Positions 27,807 to 38,000 of a stretch of 64,000 nt of DNA are shown in pieces. This stretch comes from JBQTGK01 sp052400665 (GTDB lineage: Bacteria > Bacteroidota > Bacteroidia > Bacteroidales > Marinifilaceae): the NCBI GenBank assembly GCA_052400665.1, contig JBQTGK010000001.1, one strand, 5' to 3'. The position numbers were made by a program, and so were the translations under genes. The notes beneath the pieces were generated by a model, which had not been told where the DNA came from, made no database searches, and saw only the letters and a program-made list of their open reading frames with translations. Numbering within the stretch: the stretch's first letter is position 1; every line of letters starts with the position of its first letter.

Positions 27807-28169
27807 TTATTTTTTAGCAACTCCTAAAACCTCAGAAAATGCCTGTTCAAATGATTCTTTCGATAATGCTCCCTGAGCCATTTGTGGTTGACCATTCTCT
27901 GGAATAAACAACAATGAAGGTATACTTTGAATTCCAAACATAGATGCCAACTCTTGCTCTTGCTCAGTATTTATTTTATAAATGTTAAGATCCTCACCAT
28001 ATTCTGCTTTTAGTTCTTCCAAAATAGGAGCTACCGTTTTACAAGGTCCACACCACTCTGCATAAAAATCTACTAAACAAGGTTTATCTCCTTCAAATTT
28101 CCAGTCTTTATTCTTATCAAAATCAAATACTTTAGCTTTAAAAGTCTCTTTTGTTAAATGTTCTACCAT
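27807..28169 (-). CDS. Thioredoxin (cytoplasmic paralogue)
   Basis: 120 aa, no signal peptide. AEWCGPCK holds the redox pair Cys 40 / Cys 43; QSIPSLLFIPENGQPQMAQG includes the cis-Pro. An extra Cys at residue 31 precedes the active site. The start is preceded by AAGGAG at 7 bases, an unusually clear Shine-Dalgarno for Bacteroidota. A -7-like TATATTTG lies at 28214-28207 (minus). Paralogous to the exported protein next door. Confidence 0.93.
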   Translation of the reverse strand: MVEHLTKETFKAKVFDFDKNKDWKFEGDKPCLVDFYAEWCGPCKTVAPILEELKAEYGEDLNIYKINTEQEQELASMFGIQSIPSLLFIPENGQPQMAQGALSKESFEQAFSEVLGVAKK

Positions 28170-28332
28170 AACAACTCCTTAATTAATTTAAAATTCTACT
28201 TATCTACAAATATATATATTTTTATTTTACAATTTGTATGCCAAAGCAAATATTCTTAGTTTTTTCAATTTCAGCTTAAATAATTGTAATTTTGTCAGCG
28301 AAAGATCCCGTCGATTTGTCATAAATGCGATA

Positions 28333-29793
28333 ATGGGAATTAATAACGACCTATGCGGGTCATCTGACAATATAAAAGTGAAAGAGCATTTAAAACATCC
28401 TATATTTTCAATCATATCAGAAATAGTAAGCAAAGAAAATTTGGAAAGCTATGTGATTGGAGGATTTGTAAGAGATATATTTTTACAACGAGAATCGAAA
28501 GACATTGATGTTGTAGTAATAGGTAGCGGAATTGAACTTGCCCAGCAAGTTGCTGCAAAAGCAGGTAAGCCTAAGGTTTCTATTTTTAAGAATTTTGGCA
28601 CAGCCATGCTAAAATTTAAAGATCTTGAAATTGAATTTGTAGGCGCAAGAAAAGAATCGTACAATAGAGATTCAAGAAATCCAATTGTTGAAAATGGCAG
28701 TTTGGAAGATGATCAAAAACGAAGAGACTTTACCATTAACGCACTAGCCTTAAGCTTGCATAATGATAATTTTGGGGAACTTCTCGATCCTTTTGGTGGA
28801 ATTAATGATTTAAACAGCAAAATTATTAAAACGCCCATGGATCCAATGATCACCTTTTCGGATGATCCTTTAAGAATGATGCGGGCAATTCGTTTTGCCA
28901 CTCAGCTAAATTTTAAAATATCAGACGAGACATTTGCTGCAATAAAAGAAAACCGGGAGCGAATTCATATCATTTCAAAAGAAAGAATTATTGATGAGCT
29001 AAATAAAATTGTAATGTCTGAGAAGCCATCAACTGGCTTTAAATTACTGGAAGAATGCGGTTTATTAAAAATAATTTTCCCAGAATTTCAAAAACTAAAA
29101 GGCCGGGAAACCAGAAATGGAATAAGTCATAAAGACAATTTCTATCACACACTTGAAGTTCTAGATCAATTGGCTCCAAAATCAGATAAGCTTTGGTTAA
29201 GATGGTCTGCTTTGCTTCATGACATTGCCAAACCAAATACAAAGAAATTTGTAAAAGGCATTGGCTGGACTTTTCATGCTCACAATTTTATAGGAGAAAA
29301 AATGATTCCCCGCATTTTTAAGAATATGAAATTGCCGCTGAACGAAAAAATGAAATTCGTACAAAAAATGGTTCTTCTTCACATGCGCCCCATAGTATTA
29401 GCACAGGAAGAAGTTACCGACTCAGCAATTCGACGTTTGCTTTTCGATGCAGGAGATGATATTGACGATCTTATGAAATTATGCGAGGCCGATATTACCT
29501 CGAAAAACGAAGAAAAAGTAAAGCGTTTTCTTGATAATTTTCAGTTGGTGCGCACCAAATTAAAGGAAGTAGAAGAAAAAGATGCAGTTCGCAATTTTCA
29601 GCCTCCCATTGATGGTCAGGAAATAATAGAGACATTTAATTTGTCGCCCTGCCGAATGATAGGTGATATTAAAGTAGCCATAAAAGATGCAATTTTAGAT
29701 GGAATAATTCCTAACGAAAGAGAAGCTGCTTATCAATATATGATAAAAAAAGGAAAAGAACTTGGGCTAAAACCCGTTAAAAACAGCAAATAA
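28333..29793 (+). CDS. CCA-adding-type tRNA nucleotidyltransferase with HD domain
   Basis: 486 aa from the ATG at 28333; the frame is open to 28234, but a -7 element TAATTTTG at 28288-28295 lies inside that extension, so the inner start is preferred. The head domain has YVIGGFVRDIFLQRESKDID (GG-x-x-x-R and D-x-D metal ligands), then FVGARKESY, RRDFTINALA and LRMMRAIRFATQLNF. An HD domain follows (WSALLHDIAKP, about 325-430). Class II CCA enzymes build or repair the tRNA 3' CCA; the tRNA-Val in this window lacks an encoded CCA, so the activity is needed. Terminator directly after. Confidence 0.92.
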   Translation: MGINNDLCGSSDNIKVKEHLKHPIFSIISEIVSKENLESYVIGGFVRDIFLQRESKDIDVVVIGSGIELAQQVAAKAGKPKVSIFKNFGTAMLKFKDLEIEFVGARKESYNRDSRNPIVENGSLEDDQKRRDFTINALALSLHNDNFGELLDPFGGINDLNSKIIKTPMDPMITFSDDPLRMMRAIRFATQLNFKISDETFAAIKENRERIHIISKERIIDELNKIVMSEKPSTGFKLLEECGLLKIIFPEFQKLKGRETRNGISHKDNFYHTLEVLDQLAPKSDKLWLRWSALLHDIAKPNTKKFVKGIGWTFHAHNFIGEKMIPRIFKNMKLPLNEKMKFVQKMVLLHMRPIVLAQEEVTDSAIRRLLFDAGDDIDDLMKLCEADITSKNEEKVKRFLDNFQLVRTKLKEVEEKDAVRNFQPPIDGQEIIETFNLSPCRMIGDIKVAIKDAILDGIIPNEREAAYQYMIKKGKELGLKPVKNSK

Positions 29794-29826
29794 AAATAAG
29801 CCAGGATAATTCCTGGCTTATTTTTT
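29794..29826 (+). terminator. Intrinsic terminator after the nucleotidyltransferase
   Basis: AATAAGCCAGGA (29795-29806) pairs with TCCTGGCTTATT (29811-29822) around TAAT, followed by a run of T. It starts directly after the stop codon at 29793. Confidence 0.9.
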
Positions 29827-29928
29827 ACACTTGCAAACTTTTGCATGCTGTACAACACATCTCATACCATATCTAATGTATATTTTTGCCGGCTGAAAAA
29901 CTAACTAACCTATTTAAAATAATATTTA

Positions 29929-31383
29929 ATGGCCTACGTCGACAATACTATGATTATCAGAAGAGATCTGCTATCCAGAATGGCAGAACTTTTTAATGAA
30001 GGTAATTTCACGGAACAATTGGATCGAATCCCATTGGAAATGGCTCCTCGCCGCAAACAAGATCTTGATCGTTGTTGTGTTTTTAAAGAACGTGTAATTA
30101 TTAAAGAAAAAATAATTCCTCTTTTGGGTTTCGATTTAGAAGATGACAGAGACGAATTAAAAACTTTATCTTCCTATGCAAAGGAAGCTCTTGAAAGAAA
30201 AAATCCAATAAATAAAATTCTTACTGTTGTAGATGAAGCGTGTACTTCCTGTGTAAAAAATTCCTACATAGTAACCAACCTTTGTAAGGGTTGTGTTGCG
30301 CATCCATGTATGATGAACTGCCCGAAAGAAGCCATTAGCTGGAATGCAAATGGTCAAGCTCAAATTAATCCAAAAACCTGTATTAACTGCGGTATTTGTA
30401 TGAGCATTTGTCCATATCACTCCATAATTTTTATGCCAGTACCTTGCGAAAATGCCTGTCCTGTGGGAGCCATTTCAAAAGACGAATACGGTATTGAGCA
30501 AATTGATGAAGAAAAATGTATCGACTGTGGAAAATGTATCACAGCCTGTCCTTTCGGATCGATTATGGAAAATTCACAGATTGTAGATGTGATGAAATCG
30601 CTTAAAGATGAAGAAACAGAAATTGTTGCAATAACTGCACCTGCAGTTATTGGGCAGTTTAAATCATCTACCGAATCGGTTCTTGGTGCCATAAAAAAAT
30701 TAGGTTTTACTGATGTGCTGGAAGTTGCCAAAGGTGCAAACACAACAACCATGAACGAAGCAGACGAATTATTGGAACGATTGGAAAGAAAAGATCCATT
30801 CATGACAACTTCGTGCTGCCCTGCATATATTTCTGCCGTTGAAAAACACATTCCGGAAATCGCAAAATATGTGTCGGAAACAAAAAGTCCGATGTATTAT
30901 TCGGCCGAGCAGGCTCGAGAACAATATCCTAATGCAAAAATTGTATTTATAGGGCCATGTATTGCCAAGCGTCGCGAAGGAATGAAAGATCCAAATGTTG
31001 ATTACGTAATGACTTTTGAAGAACTTTCTGCTCTTTTTACCGGCTGGAAAGTTGAAGTTACACAAGAGAATCCTATTTCTCTTGATAAATCAATTTTAAA
31101 TCATGGAAGAGCTTATGCTGCCAGTGGTGGAGTAGCTCAATCAGTGCTTGAGGTAAAACCTTACGTAAACATTAAACCTGTAATTGTTAATGGTTTGGAT
31201 AAGAAAAAGATTAAAATGCTTAAAGCTTTTGGTAAAACTGGAAAAACCAGTGGTAACTTTATTGAGGTAATGGCTTGCGAAGGTGGCTGTATTGCTGGGC
31301 CTAGTTCTAATTTCGATGCTAAAACCGGTAGTAAACTATATGAAAAAAATCTGGCTTCATTGATTGAAAGCCTCGAAGATTAA
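29929..31383 (+). CDS. [FeFe] hydrogenase, group B-like
   Basis: 484 aa. An N-terminal helical part with clustered Cys (CTSCVKNSYIVTNLCKGCV, about 105-125) precedes two 4Fe-4S ferredoxin motifs (CINCGICMSICP and CIDCGKCITACP, about 150-210). The H-cluster domain has L1 TSCCPAYISA, L2 IGPCIAKRREG and L3 EVMACEGGCIAGP. These differ from classical group A (L2 PCxxKxxE with Met before Pro; L3 MxCPGGC) and fit group B-type enzymes. The H-cluster ligand Cys residues are intact. It would make or use H2 with ferredoxin during fermentation, in the cytoplasm. No hydE, hydF or hydG maturation gene lies in the window. A -7-like TATTTTTG at 29881-29888 precedes it. Confidence 0.88.
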   Translation: MAYVDNTMIIRRDLLSRMAELFNEGNFTEQLDRIPLEMAPRRKQDLDRCCVFKERVIIKEKIIPLLGFDLEDDRDELKTLSSYAKEALERKNPINKILTVVDEACTSCVKNSYIVTNLCKGCVAHPCMMNCPKEAISWNANGQAQINPKTCINCGICMSICPYHSIIFMPVPCENACPVGAISKDEYGIEQIDEEKCIDCGKCITACPFGSIMENSQIVDVMKSLKDEETEIVAITAPAVIGQFKSSTESVLGAIKKLGFTDVLEVAKGANTTTMNEADELLERLERKDPFMTTSCCPAYISAVEKHIPEIAKYVSETKSPMYYSAEQAREQYPNAKIVFIGPCIAKRREGMKDPNVDYVMTFEELSALFTGWKVEVTQENPISLDKSILNHGRAYAASGGVAQSVLEVKPYVNIKPVIVNGLDKKKIKMLKAFGKTGKTSGNFIEVMACEGGCIAGPSSNFDAKTGSKLYEKNLASLIESLED

Positions 31384-31396
31384 TTAAATTATAAAG

Positions 31397-31428
31397 CAGG
31401 CGGTAATTTTTATTATCGCCTGTTTTTT
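31397..31428 (+). terminator. Intrinsic terminator after the hydrogenase
   Basis: CAGGCGGTAAT (31397-31407) and ATTATCGCCTG (31412-31422), with one G-U pair and a TTTT loop, are followed by six T. It separates the hydrogenase from the convergent nuclease gene. Confidence 0.87.
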
Positions 31429-31435
31429 ATCAGTA

Positions 31436-32485
31436 TTATTGGCTCCAAAAATCAAGGATTATTGGCAAATGATCGCTATATCCTCCATGAAACTTATATC
31501 CTGTAAAGGTTCTGAATGGTTTTATTCCATAGTAGCTTTCATCCGCTTCCAATAAAAAATCGGGAGCAAAAATACTCATCCCCTCAACATCGCAATATAA
31601 AATTGACTTTCTGTTAAGAAGGGTTCCCGATACCATAAATTGATCGAGCATCCCCCATTTCCCCTGATACTTATGACTGGCAATACCTCCTTTATTCTCG
31701 AACTGAAAAGCCAGGTTATACAAGTTATTATCAGATAAAATTCCCTCGGGAGCTTCTGCTTTTAATATATTTTTAATGGACACGTTTCCGGGATAATCAT
31801 TAAAATCGCCCATAATAAGCAAATTGGCTTTGGTATTAGTTTGTAGAATTGAGTCGAGCTTATTTCGCAGCAAACGAGCTGCTGAAATGCGTTTATTTTC
31901 CGACTCTAATTGTCCTCCCCAGCGCGAAGGCCAGTGATTTACAAATACATGAATGGTATCGGAAGATCGTAATTTACCTTTCACATATAAAATTTCACGT
32001 GTTGTTGATTTATTTTCTCTCCTATAAATTAAGGGTATAAAAGTGGTATCAATAGGACTAAAAACCTCAGGCTGATAAATGAGAGCTACATCAATTCCTC
32101 TTCTATCGGGCGATTCTCTATGAATAATCTGATAATCAATATTTTTTAATGGGGTATTTTTAAAAATCCCATTTAATGCAAAGCGATTTTCTATCTCACA
32201 CAAGCCAATTAAATCGGGAAACTGCCATCCTCCCGCTGCCATTATCACTTTAGCTATTTTATTTGTTTTTTGCTTGTACTTCTTCCAGGTCCAGTTCCTA
32301 ATCCCATGAGGGAGGAATTCATTGTCTATTTTAAGGCTATCATCGAAACAATCGAAGCAATTCTCTACATTATAAAAAAGAACTCTTAAATCGCCTCTTT
32401 TATACTCTTCTGTTCCTTCTAAAATCGATTGAGAAAAAACAAATTGGCTTGATATTACTAAAAACAGAAAAAATAAAAATCTCAT
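31436..32485 (-). CDS. Exported endonuclease/exonuclease/phosphatase-family protein
   Basis: 349 aa with a signal peptide (MRFLFFLFLVISSQFVFSQS). EEP-fold motifs: LRVLFYNVENCFDCFDD, IGLCEIENRFAL (metal-binding Glu), FVNHWPSRWGGQ, LLIMGDFNDYPGN and GYSDHLPIILDF (catalytic Asp-His). The fold hydrolyses phosphodiesters, so an extracytoplasmic nuclease or phosphodiesterase is likely; the substrate is open. It lies 8 bases after the beta-helix lipoprotein gene in the same direction, so the two form an operon. Confidence 0.88.
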   Translation of the reverse strand: MRFLFFLFLVISSQFVFSQSILEGTEEYKRGDLRVLFYNVENCFDCFDDSLKIDNEFLPHGIRNWTWKKYKQKTNKIAKVIMAAGGWQFPDLIGLCEIENRFALNGIFKNTPLKNIDYQIIHRESPDRRGIDVALIYQPEVFSPIDTTFIPLIYRRENKSTTREILYVKGKLRSSDTIHVFVNHWPSRWGGQLESENKRISAARLLRNKLDSILQTNTKANLLIMGDFNDYPGNVSIKNILKAEAPEGILSDNNLYNLAFQFENKGGIASHKYQGKWGMLDQFMVSGTLLNRKSILYCDVEGMSIFAPDFLLEADESYYGIKPFRTFTGYKFHGGYSDHLPIILDFWSQ

Positions 32486-32493
32486 GAATTACT

Positions 32494-33846
32494 TTATTCA
32501 GAAAATTCATAGACACCCATATCAGGCGTACTGCTTATTCTTGAAACTCCCAATAAATCTAAAGGGAATAAGTTTCCGTATTCTGATTTTCCTTTGTCTA
32601 TGCATGGAGATTCAGAAGTGAGAGTAAAATTAAAGTTTTCGGCATCGGTAAAAAGCGGATCTTCATTAAAAATGCAATCTGAAAAAACAGAAGCATAACT
32701 GGTAATTTCGGAAGAAGGTAACTTTAGCAGGCTATTCTCAATTTTTAAATCTGAAGAATTTAGCAAACTAATTTCGTTGTTGCGTGTTCCCCAAACAATA
32801 GAATTGCCAATTTTAGAACTACTGTCCTCATCATTGGCAATAGTAAAGGACGAATTGGTTCGAACCCCATAGTACCAGGAATTAAATATGGTAGAATGAT
32901 ACAATTCCACATTCCCATTTCCCACAACATGTAAACATTCCTGGCCACAATTAGCCAATATCATATCGTGAGCTACAAGATCGACATTCGTAAGAGAAAG
33001 TCCTTTTTGTGTAAAATTCTTAATTACCCCATACTCTAGGTGAAGAGTATTTGCAGACTCACCACTACCTAAATATATCAAACCATTTTTTCCATTTTCG
33101 ATGGTAAAATGTTTTAAGTCACAATTCTCACTACTTTCCGACACGTAAATACCATCCCACTGCCCGGGCACATTTTTATAAAGATCTTCGAAACGAGAAC
33201 TTCCAAAATAAACCGGTTTTCCGTAGCTTCCCTCTACTTTTAAATTTCCATTAATATACAAAGCTGCATTTTTTTTGAAATAGATTTTTGCCCCTTCCTC
33301 GATACTAAGAGTGCTTTCTTCGGCCACAGAAATACTCTTCTCGATTAAATAGGGCCTTTTTCCCGACAGGTTTCGTGAACTTACTATATCTAAACTCAAC
33401 AAAATAACATCTTGCGCATAAGTCTCTAAAATGACTCCCTGTAACTTTTCATTAATTTCGAAAACAAGAATATCTTCCAGACTTCTTGGTTCATCAATAT
33501 CTGCAACTTGCAAATCTACTTCAACAAAAACAAACAAGCTATCGTTTGCCGGGATATCAATATCTACATAATTATTATTGCGAATACCATTTACGTTTAA
33601 ACGATATGGGGAATTTTCATTGTATAAAAATATTCTGGAAAGCTTAACTTTCGAAGATGACTGATTATAAACTTTAAATTGCTTTGTTGTTGATCCAAAT
33701 CCGGTAAATAAAGTATCAAAAGAGAGAGTATCTGCAGAAAAGCTAAGTCTAAAATCAGGATCTAAATTATATCCTTCCTCTTTATCGCAGGATACTGATA
33801 TTACAATAAGTAGTAAAACGATTATATATAATCCGCTTTTTCTCAT
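32494..33846 (-). CDS. Right-handed beta-helix lipoprotein
   Basis: 450 aa. Lipoprotein signal ends VISVSC (Cys 20). Residues about 30-150 form a beta-sandwich-like region (FDTLFTGFGSTTKQFKVYNQ), and the rest has repeated short strands with Asn/Gly turns (AALYINGNLKVEGSYGKPVY, CDLKHFTIENGKNGLIYLGS) as in parallel beta-helices. It ends LGVSRISSTPDMGVYEF, a common end of such Bacteroidota surface proteins. No catalytic residues of a polysaccharide lyase were identified. Co-transcribed with the exported nuclease; a terminator lies before it, after porP. Confidence 0.75.
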   Translation of the reverse strand: MRKSGLYIIVLLLIVISVSCDKEEGYNLDPDFRLSFSADTLSFDTLFTGFGSTTKQFKVYNQSSSKVKLSRIFLYNENSPYRLNVNGIRNNNYVDIDIPANDSLFVFVEVDLQVADIDEPRSLEDILVFEINEKLQGVILETYAQDVILLSLDIVSSRNLSGKRPYLIEKSISVAEESTLSIEEGAKIYFKKNAALYINGNLKVEGSYGKPVYFGSSRFEDLYKNVPGQWDGIYVSESSENCDLKHFTIENGKNGLIYLGSGESANTLHLEYGVIKNFTQKGLSLTNVDLVAHDMILANCGQECLHVVGNGNVELYHSTIFNSWYYGVRTNSSFTIANDEDSSSKIGNSIVWGTRNNEISLLNSSDLKIENSLLKLPSSEITSYASVFSDCIFNEDPLFTDAENFNFTLTSESPCIDKGKSEYGNLFPLDLLGVSRISSTPDMGVYEFSE

Positions 33847-33871
33847 ACAAAAGTTATTTGAGAATTGAAGG

Positions 33872-33904
33872 TAAAAAAAATCCGGTATTAAATATTATAC
33901 CGGA
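33872..33904 (-). terminator. Intrinsic terminator after the PorP/SprF gene
   Basis: On the minus strand TCCGGTAT (33904-33897), an 8-base loop and ATACCGGA (33888-33881) are followed by eight T. It lies 24 bases after the porP/sprF stop and separates it from the beta-helix lipoprotein gene. Confidence 0.88.
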
Positions 33905-33927
33905 CTTAAAAAATATGTTTCTATCCA

Positions 33928-34989
33928 TTAAAAGAATATATAACTCTTACTTTGTCTTTTAAAACGTTGGGTTTTTGTTTTGCTAAAATTTCTATCGGCA
34001 GCACGTCTTTCACGCAAACGAGATTCCCGTTTCATCTTATTTGGAATATCAAAGTTAATTCCAATCGTAATTTCATGGGTTCCATCGCTACTATCGGCAA
34101 TCAGGTTATTAGAATAATGATCGTAAGAATATCCAATGTAATATTGATTATAGCTAACTCCAATCATACCCACTATTTGATCGTTGGTACGATAGGATGC
34201 CGACATCCAGAAATGGTTAATATACAATTTCATGGAAATATCATAATAAGCATCAGAATCTAGTGTTTTTCGAACAATTACTGAAGGTTCAAGATCCACC
34301 AAATCCATTAAATGAAAAGTATAACCAGCTGTGGCATAAAAATGTCGCATCATAAGGTCATCAGCAATATGATTATCGCCCAGTTTTACCGCCGATTGAA
34401 ACAAGTGTACAGCCGAAACACCTACAAAGTAATCATCGTTATACAAATAAGCTCCAAAATTAGCATCGGGAACGTAAGAAACTTCATCTGTTCCCGTATA
34501 TAAGGGATCGTTTACCGGAATATCTTTCCCATCGAAACGATATTGATAAAACAATCCACCTAAACCAAAGGATAATTTTGTAGCCGATCGGCCTAGTTTT
34601 CGTTTTGTTAGCTGTAAATGGTAGGCATAAGAAAGCTCTAAACCTGTGCGGGAAACAGCTCCATACTTATCGTTAAAAAAGTAACCTCCTATACCTACTC
34701 CACGCTGTTTATTCCTTCTTGCCAAAGGATTACCCATTACGTTACAAGTTATACATTTATCGCCAAAGTTCTTATTAAAACTTAAGGCTTGCGTTTCTGG
34801 CGCTCCTTCAACTCCCGCCCACTGCTGTCTTATACTTAGGCGTAATGGGGAATACATTCTACTCCCAGCCATTGCTGGATTAAGTAAAAAACCATTCTCC
34901 ACATATTGACTATACAGTGGCATTTGTTGGGCTTTTCCTTGAGAAAAGACCAATAAGAGGACTCCTAAAACAAGTAATGTTTTTCTCAT
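33928..34989 (-). CDS. PorP/SprF-family type IX secretion-associated outer membrane protein
   Basis: 353 aa. Signal peptide MRKTLLVLGVLLLVFSQGKA, then the family start QMPLYSQYVENGFLLNPAMAG, SIRQQWAGVEGAPETQALSF and GVGIGGYFFNDKYGAVSRTG, a barrel-like region, and the C-terminal YYIGYSYDHYSNNL with THEITIGINF. In Flavobacterium johnsoniae SprF is needed to secrete the adhesin SprB, and related genes sit next to type B adhesin genes. Here it follows the 3176-aa adhesin gene by 35 bases, so it most likely helps to deliver or anchor that adhesin. A basic tail of about 35 residues (RRAADRNFSKTKTQRFKRQS) follows the barrel. Confidence 0.92.
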   Translation of the reverse strand: MRKTLLVLGVLLLVFSQGKAQQMPLYSQYVENGFLLNPAMAGSRMYSPLRLSIRQQWAGVEGAPETQALSFNKNFGDKCITCNVMGNPLARRNKQRGVGIGGYFFNDKYGAVSRTGLELSYAYHLQLTKRKLGRSATKLSFGLGGLFYQYRFDGKDIPVNDPLYTGTDEVSYVPDANFGAYLYNDDYFVGVSAVHLFQSAVKLGDNHIADDLMMRHFYATAGYTFHLMDLVDLEPSVIVRKTLDSDAYYDISMKLYINHFWMSASYRTNDQIVGMIGVSYNQYYIGYSYDHYSNNLIADSSDGTHEITIGINFDIPNKMKRESRLRERRAADRNFSKTKTQRFKRQSKSYIFF

Positions 34990-35024
34990 TAGAATTTATG
35001 GCTCAGGTTAAAATGTTGTGTTAA

Positions 35025-38000
35025 TTATCTTAAAATGGTAACTGTACCAATTATTGGTTTCTCTTCATCAGCCGTAACTGCATAATAGTAAGATCCGATT
35101 GGTAATTTCTGACTTCCATCCACTCCTGTCCACGGCTCTCCCTTATATTCATTACCAGTACCACTGAACACATAAACAGCTTTCCCCCATCTATCATAAA
35201 TTATAATTTTAAGATCTTGAATAAATTCGATTCGCTCAATATCCCAGTTATCATTGTATCCATCGGCATTTGGTGTAAAGGCCTTTGGTATCTTTATTCT
35301 TCGTTCGAACAGATATTCGAGGGTAATTGTTGAATCCAGAACACAATTATTTTGGTCTGTAATTGTTAGTTCATAAACCCCTCTTTCCAGATCTTCCAGC
35401 TTATCACCATTGTAAAAATTAAGATCCTGATCTACCCAATTAATCACATAATCGGGAACACCACCTTCAACCTCTATCGTTAATGCTCCATCTAATGATT
35501 CATAAGTTGTTGGTCTAATCGCCTCAACACCCAAATTAAGTGGGTCAGGTTCAAATATCTCCACACTCGAGGTATCTTTACAACCATGAGCATCGGTAAC
35601 CTTAACTTCGTATCTGCCGGCAAACATGTTCGAAAGCTCTTGTCCATCGTGTCCGTCGGACCATAAAATATCATAATCAGCAGTTCCTCCTGATATATCA
35701 ACATAGGCACGCCCAGAAGATTCTCCTGCACATTTTACATCTTCATAATCAAGAATTTCTGCTATTAAGCTATCTGGTTCAGTTAGTTCAACTTCATTAC
35801 TTTCAACACAGCCATTAGCATCAATAATATTATAATGATAAATGCCATCTTCCAATTCATCAATACGCTGAGTAACACTACCATAATTATCCCATTCGAC
35901 AATATAAGGTTCTGTTCCATTCGAAATATCTAGCTGTATCCAACCATCTTCATCACCATAACAAGTAGGCTCTCCCATACCCGAAGCTGTTACATTTAAC
36001 TTAGGTGGTTCTGTAATTTCTATATCTATAGGTTCGGAAATACAGCCATTTACATCTGACATATAAACTGAATAAATACCGGGTTCAAGATTATTTTGAT
36101 CCTCATTAGTAGGCTCAACACCTGTTCCTGTCCAATAAAAACTATAACCAGGCGTTCCTCCTTGTGCCTGAATATTAATATATCCATCAGTCATTCCCGG
36201 GCAGGAAATATTCTCGGTATTATAATCAATAGATAACACATCAGGTTCCTCAACAATAACAATAATAGTTTGTTCTTCATATCCGGGATCTCCTCCCGAA
36301 TCGTACACTGTTAATCGATAGGTTCCAGCTTTTAAATTACTAATATCCTTATCATTACTTCTAAAATAATTATCTGCCTCCCACGAGAAAGATAAATTCG
36401 CAGGATCACTCTCATCATCCACACCAATACTTATGGCACCATCGTTGCCACCCGGACATGTTACATGGGTAATACTTGTTGTATATACCAGTAACTTAAG
36501 TGGTTCGTGTACTTTTTTAGCATCTTCAATTCTACAACCATTGGCATCAATAACAACAACTTCGTAAATCCCCATTTCTAAACCATCTATAGAAATGCTA
36601 CCACTAGTATTTCCTTCTTCGGAAAAGGAATAGCCGTTAGGACCAGAAACCAAAACAGTATATGGCGAAGTTCCATCTCCAAAACTGGCACTCAACTCTC
36701 CATCACGCTCACCTTCTGTACTAATATCAGTTGGTATTACAGATAAATTAAGTGGCAAAGGCTCTGTAATATTCTGGCTACCAGAAACACTACATCCGGC
36801 AACTGTAGTTACAACATAATTATAAGTACCTGGTTCTAAATCTAAGACATGCTTAGCTGATGATAAAAATCCATTGTCACTAGTCCATTCTATGGTATAA
36901 TCAACATCACCAACATCAACCGAAAGTTCTATTTCACCATCGGCAGCCTGATAACACGAAACATTTTTAACACTATTTACATTAACTATAATTGGATCGG
37001 CAGGCAATAAGTCAAAACTAGCGCTTGCTGAATTTCCATCTCCGCTTACTACAACATTATAAGTTCCTGCAGTTAAGCCAGATATACTTTCACCACTACC
37101 AGTATAACCTCCTGATCCAGTCCACGAATAAGTATAAGTTCCTGAACCACCACCAACTACAGCTTTAAGTTCACCATCGGCACCTCCAGCACAGCCTACA
37201 GGCCTAACCTCTTTAATGTAAGCAAATAAAGAATTTGGTTCTTCTATAATTACTGATTTTTCTACAGTTGCACATCCCGAAATATCAGTTGCAATGATGG
37301 TATAAACACCTGCACTTAAATTTTCTATTAAATAATAATTATCTTCAACTAAATCGGGACTACTTACTACACCGGTTGGTCCGTTTAGAGTAAAGGTATA
37401 TGGAGGTTTTCCTTCGATTAATTCTATGGCCAAAATTCCATCGTTCCCACCTGCCACTTTAACATGTTGTTCCACAACCAAGCCCACCTGAAGAGTCAAA
37501 CCTAAATCCAAATTAACAGAATCAATTGAAGTACAATTTTTCTTATCTGTAATTTGTAAGGCATATTTACCAGCAAGTAAATTTTCTATATTTTGCTGAT
37601 AAGATTTATAATCGTTTGGTCCTGTCCAAGTAAATGAATAACCTTCGTTTCCACCATAAGGTGTAATATGAATAATTCCATCTTCATTTTTTTCACAAGA
37701 AGGTAAAACTTTATCATCGAGTAAAAATCCTACTTCGTTAGGCTCCGACACTTCAATATCCTTGTCGTATATACACCCATGGGCATCAACGATTCGTAAT
37801 GCGTAATTCTCAGGGGCTAAACTATCGAATATTCCAGTAATATCTTCCTTACCATCAAGCAGATACCTGTATGGTTGAGTACCCTGTCCTCCCACTACAA
37901 ATATTTCACCAGTAGACTCACCATGACAATTAGCCGGTTCCACAACTAACTCTGAAGCAATAAGTTCCATTGGCTCTTCGATTTCCTGCTCTCCCAGAGT

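Noticed and set aside
28234..28332. Longer N-terminus of the tRNA nucleotidyltransferase
   Set aside because: A -7 promoter element lies at 28288-28295 within it and the extra residues do not resemble the family.
29830..29928. Rex operator upstream of the hydrogenase
   Set aside because: No TTGTGAA-N6-TTCACAA or near match was found; a link to Rex is only metabolic inference.
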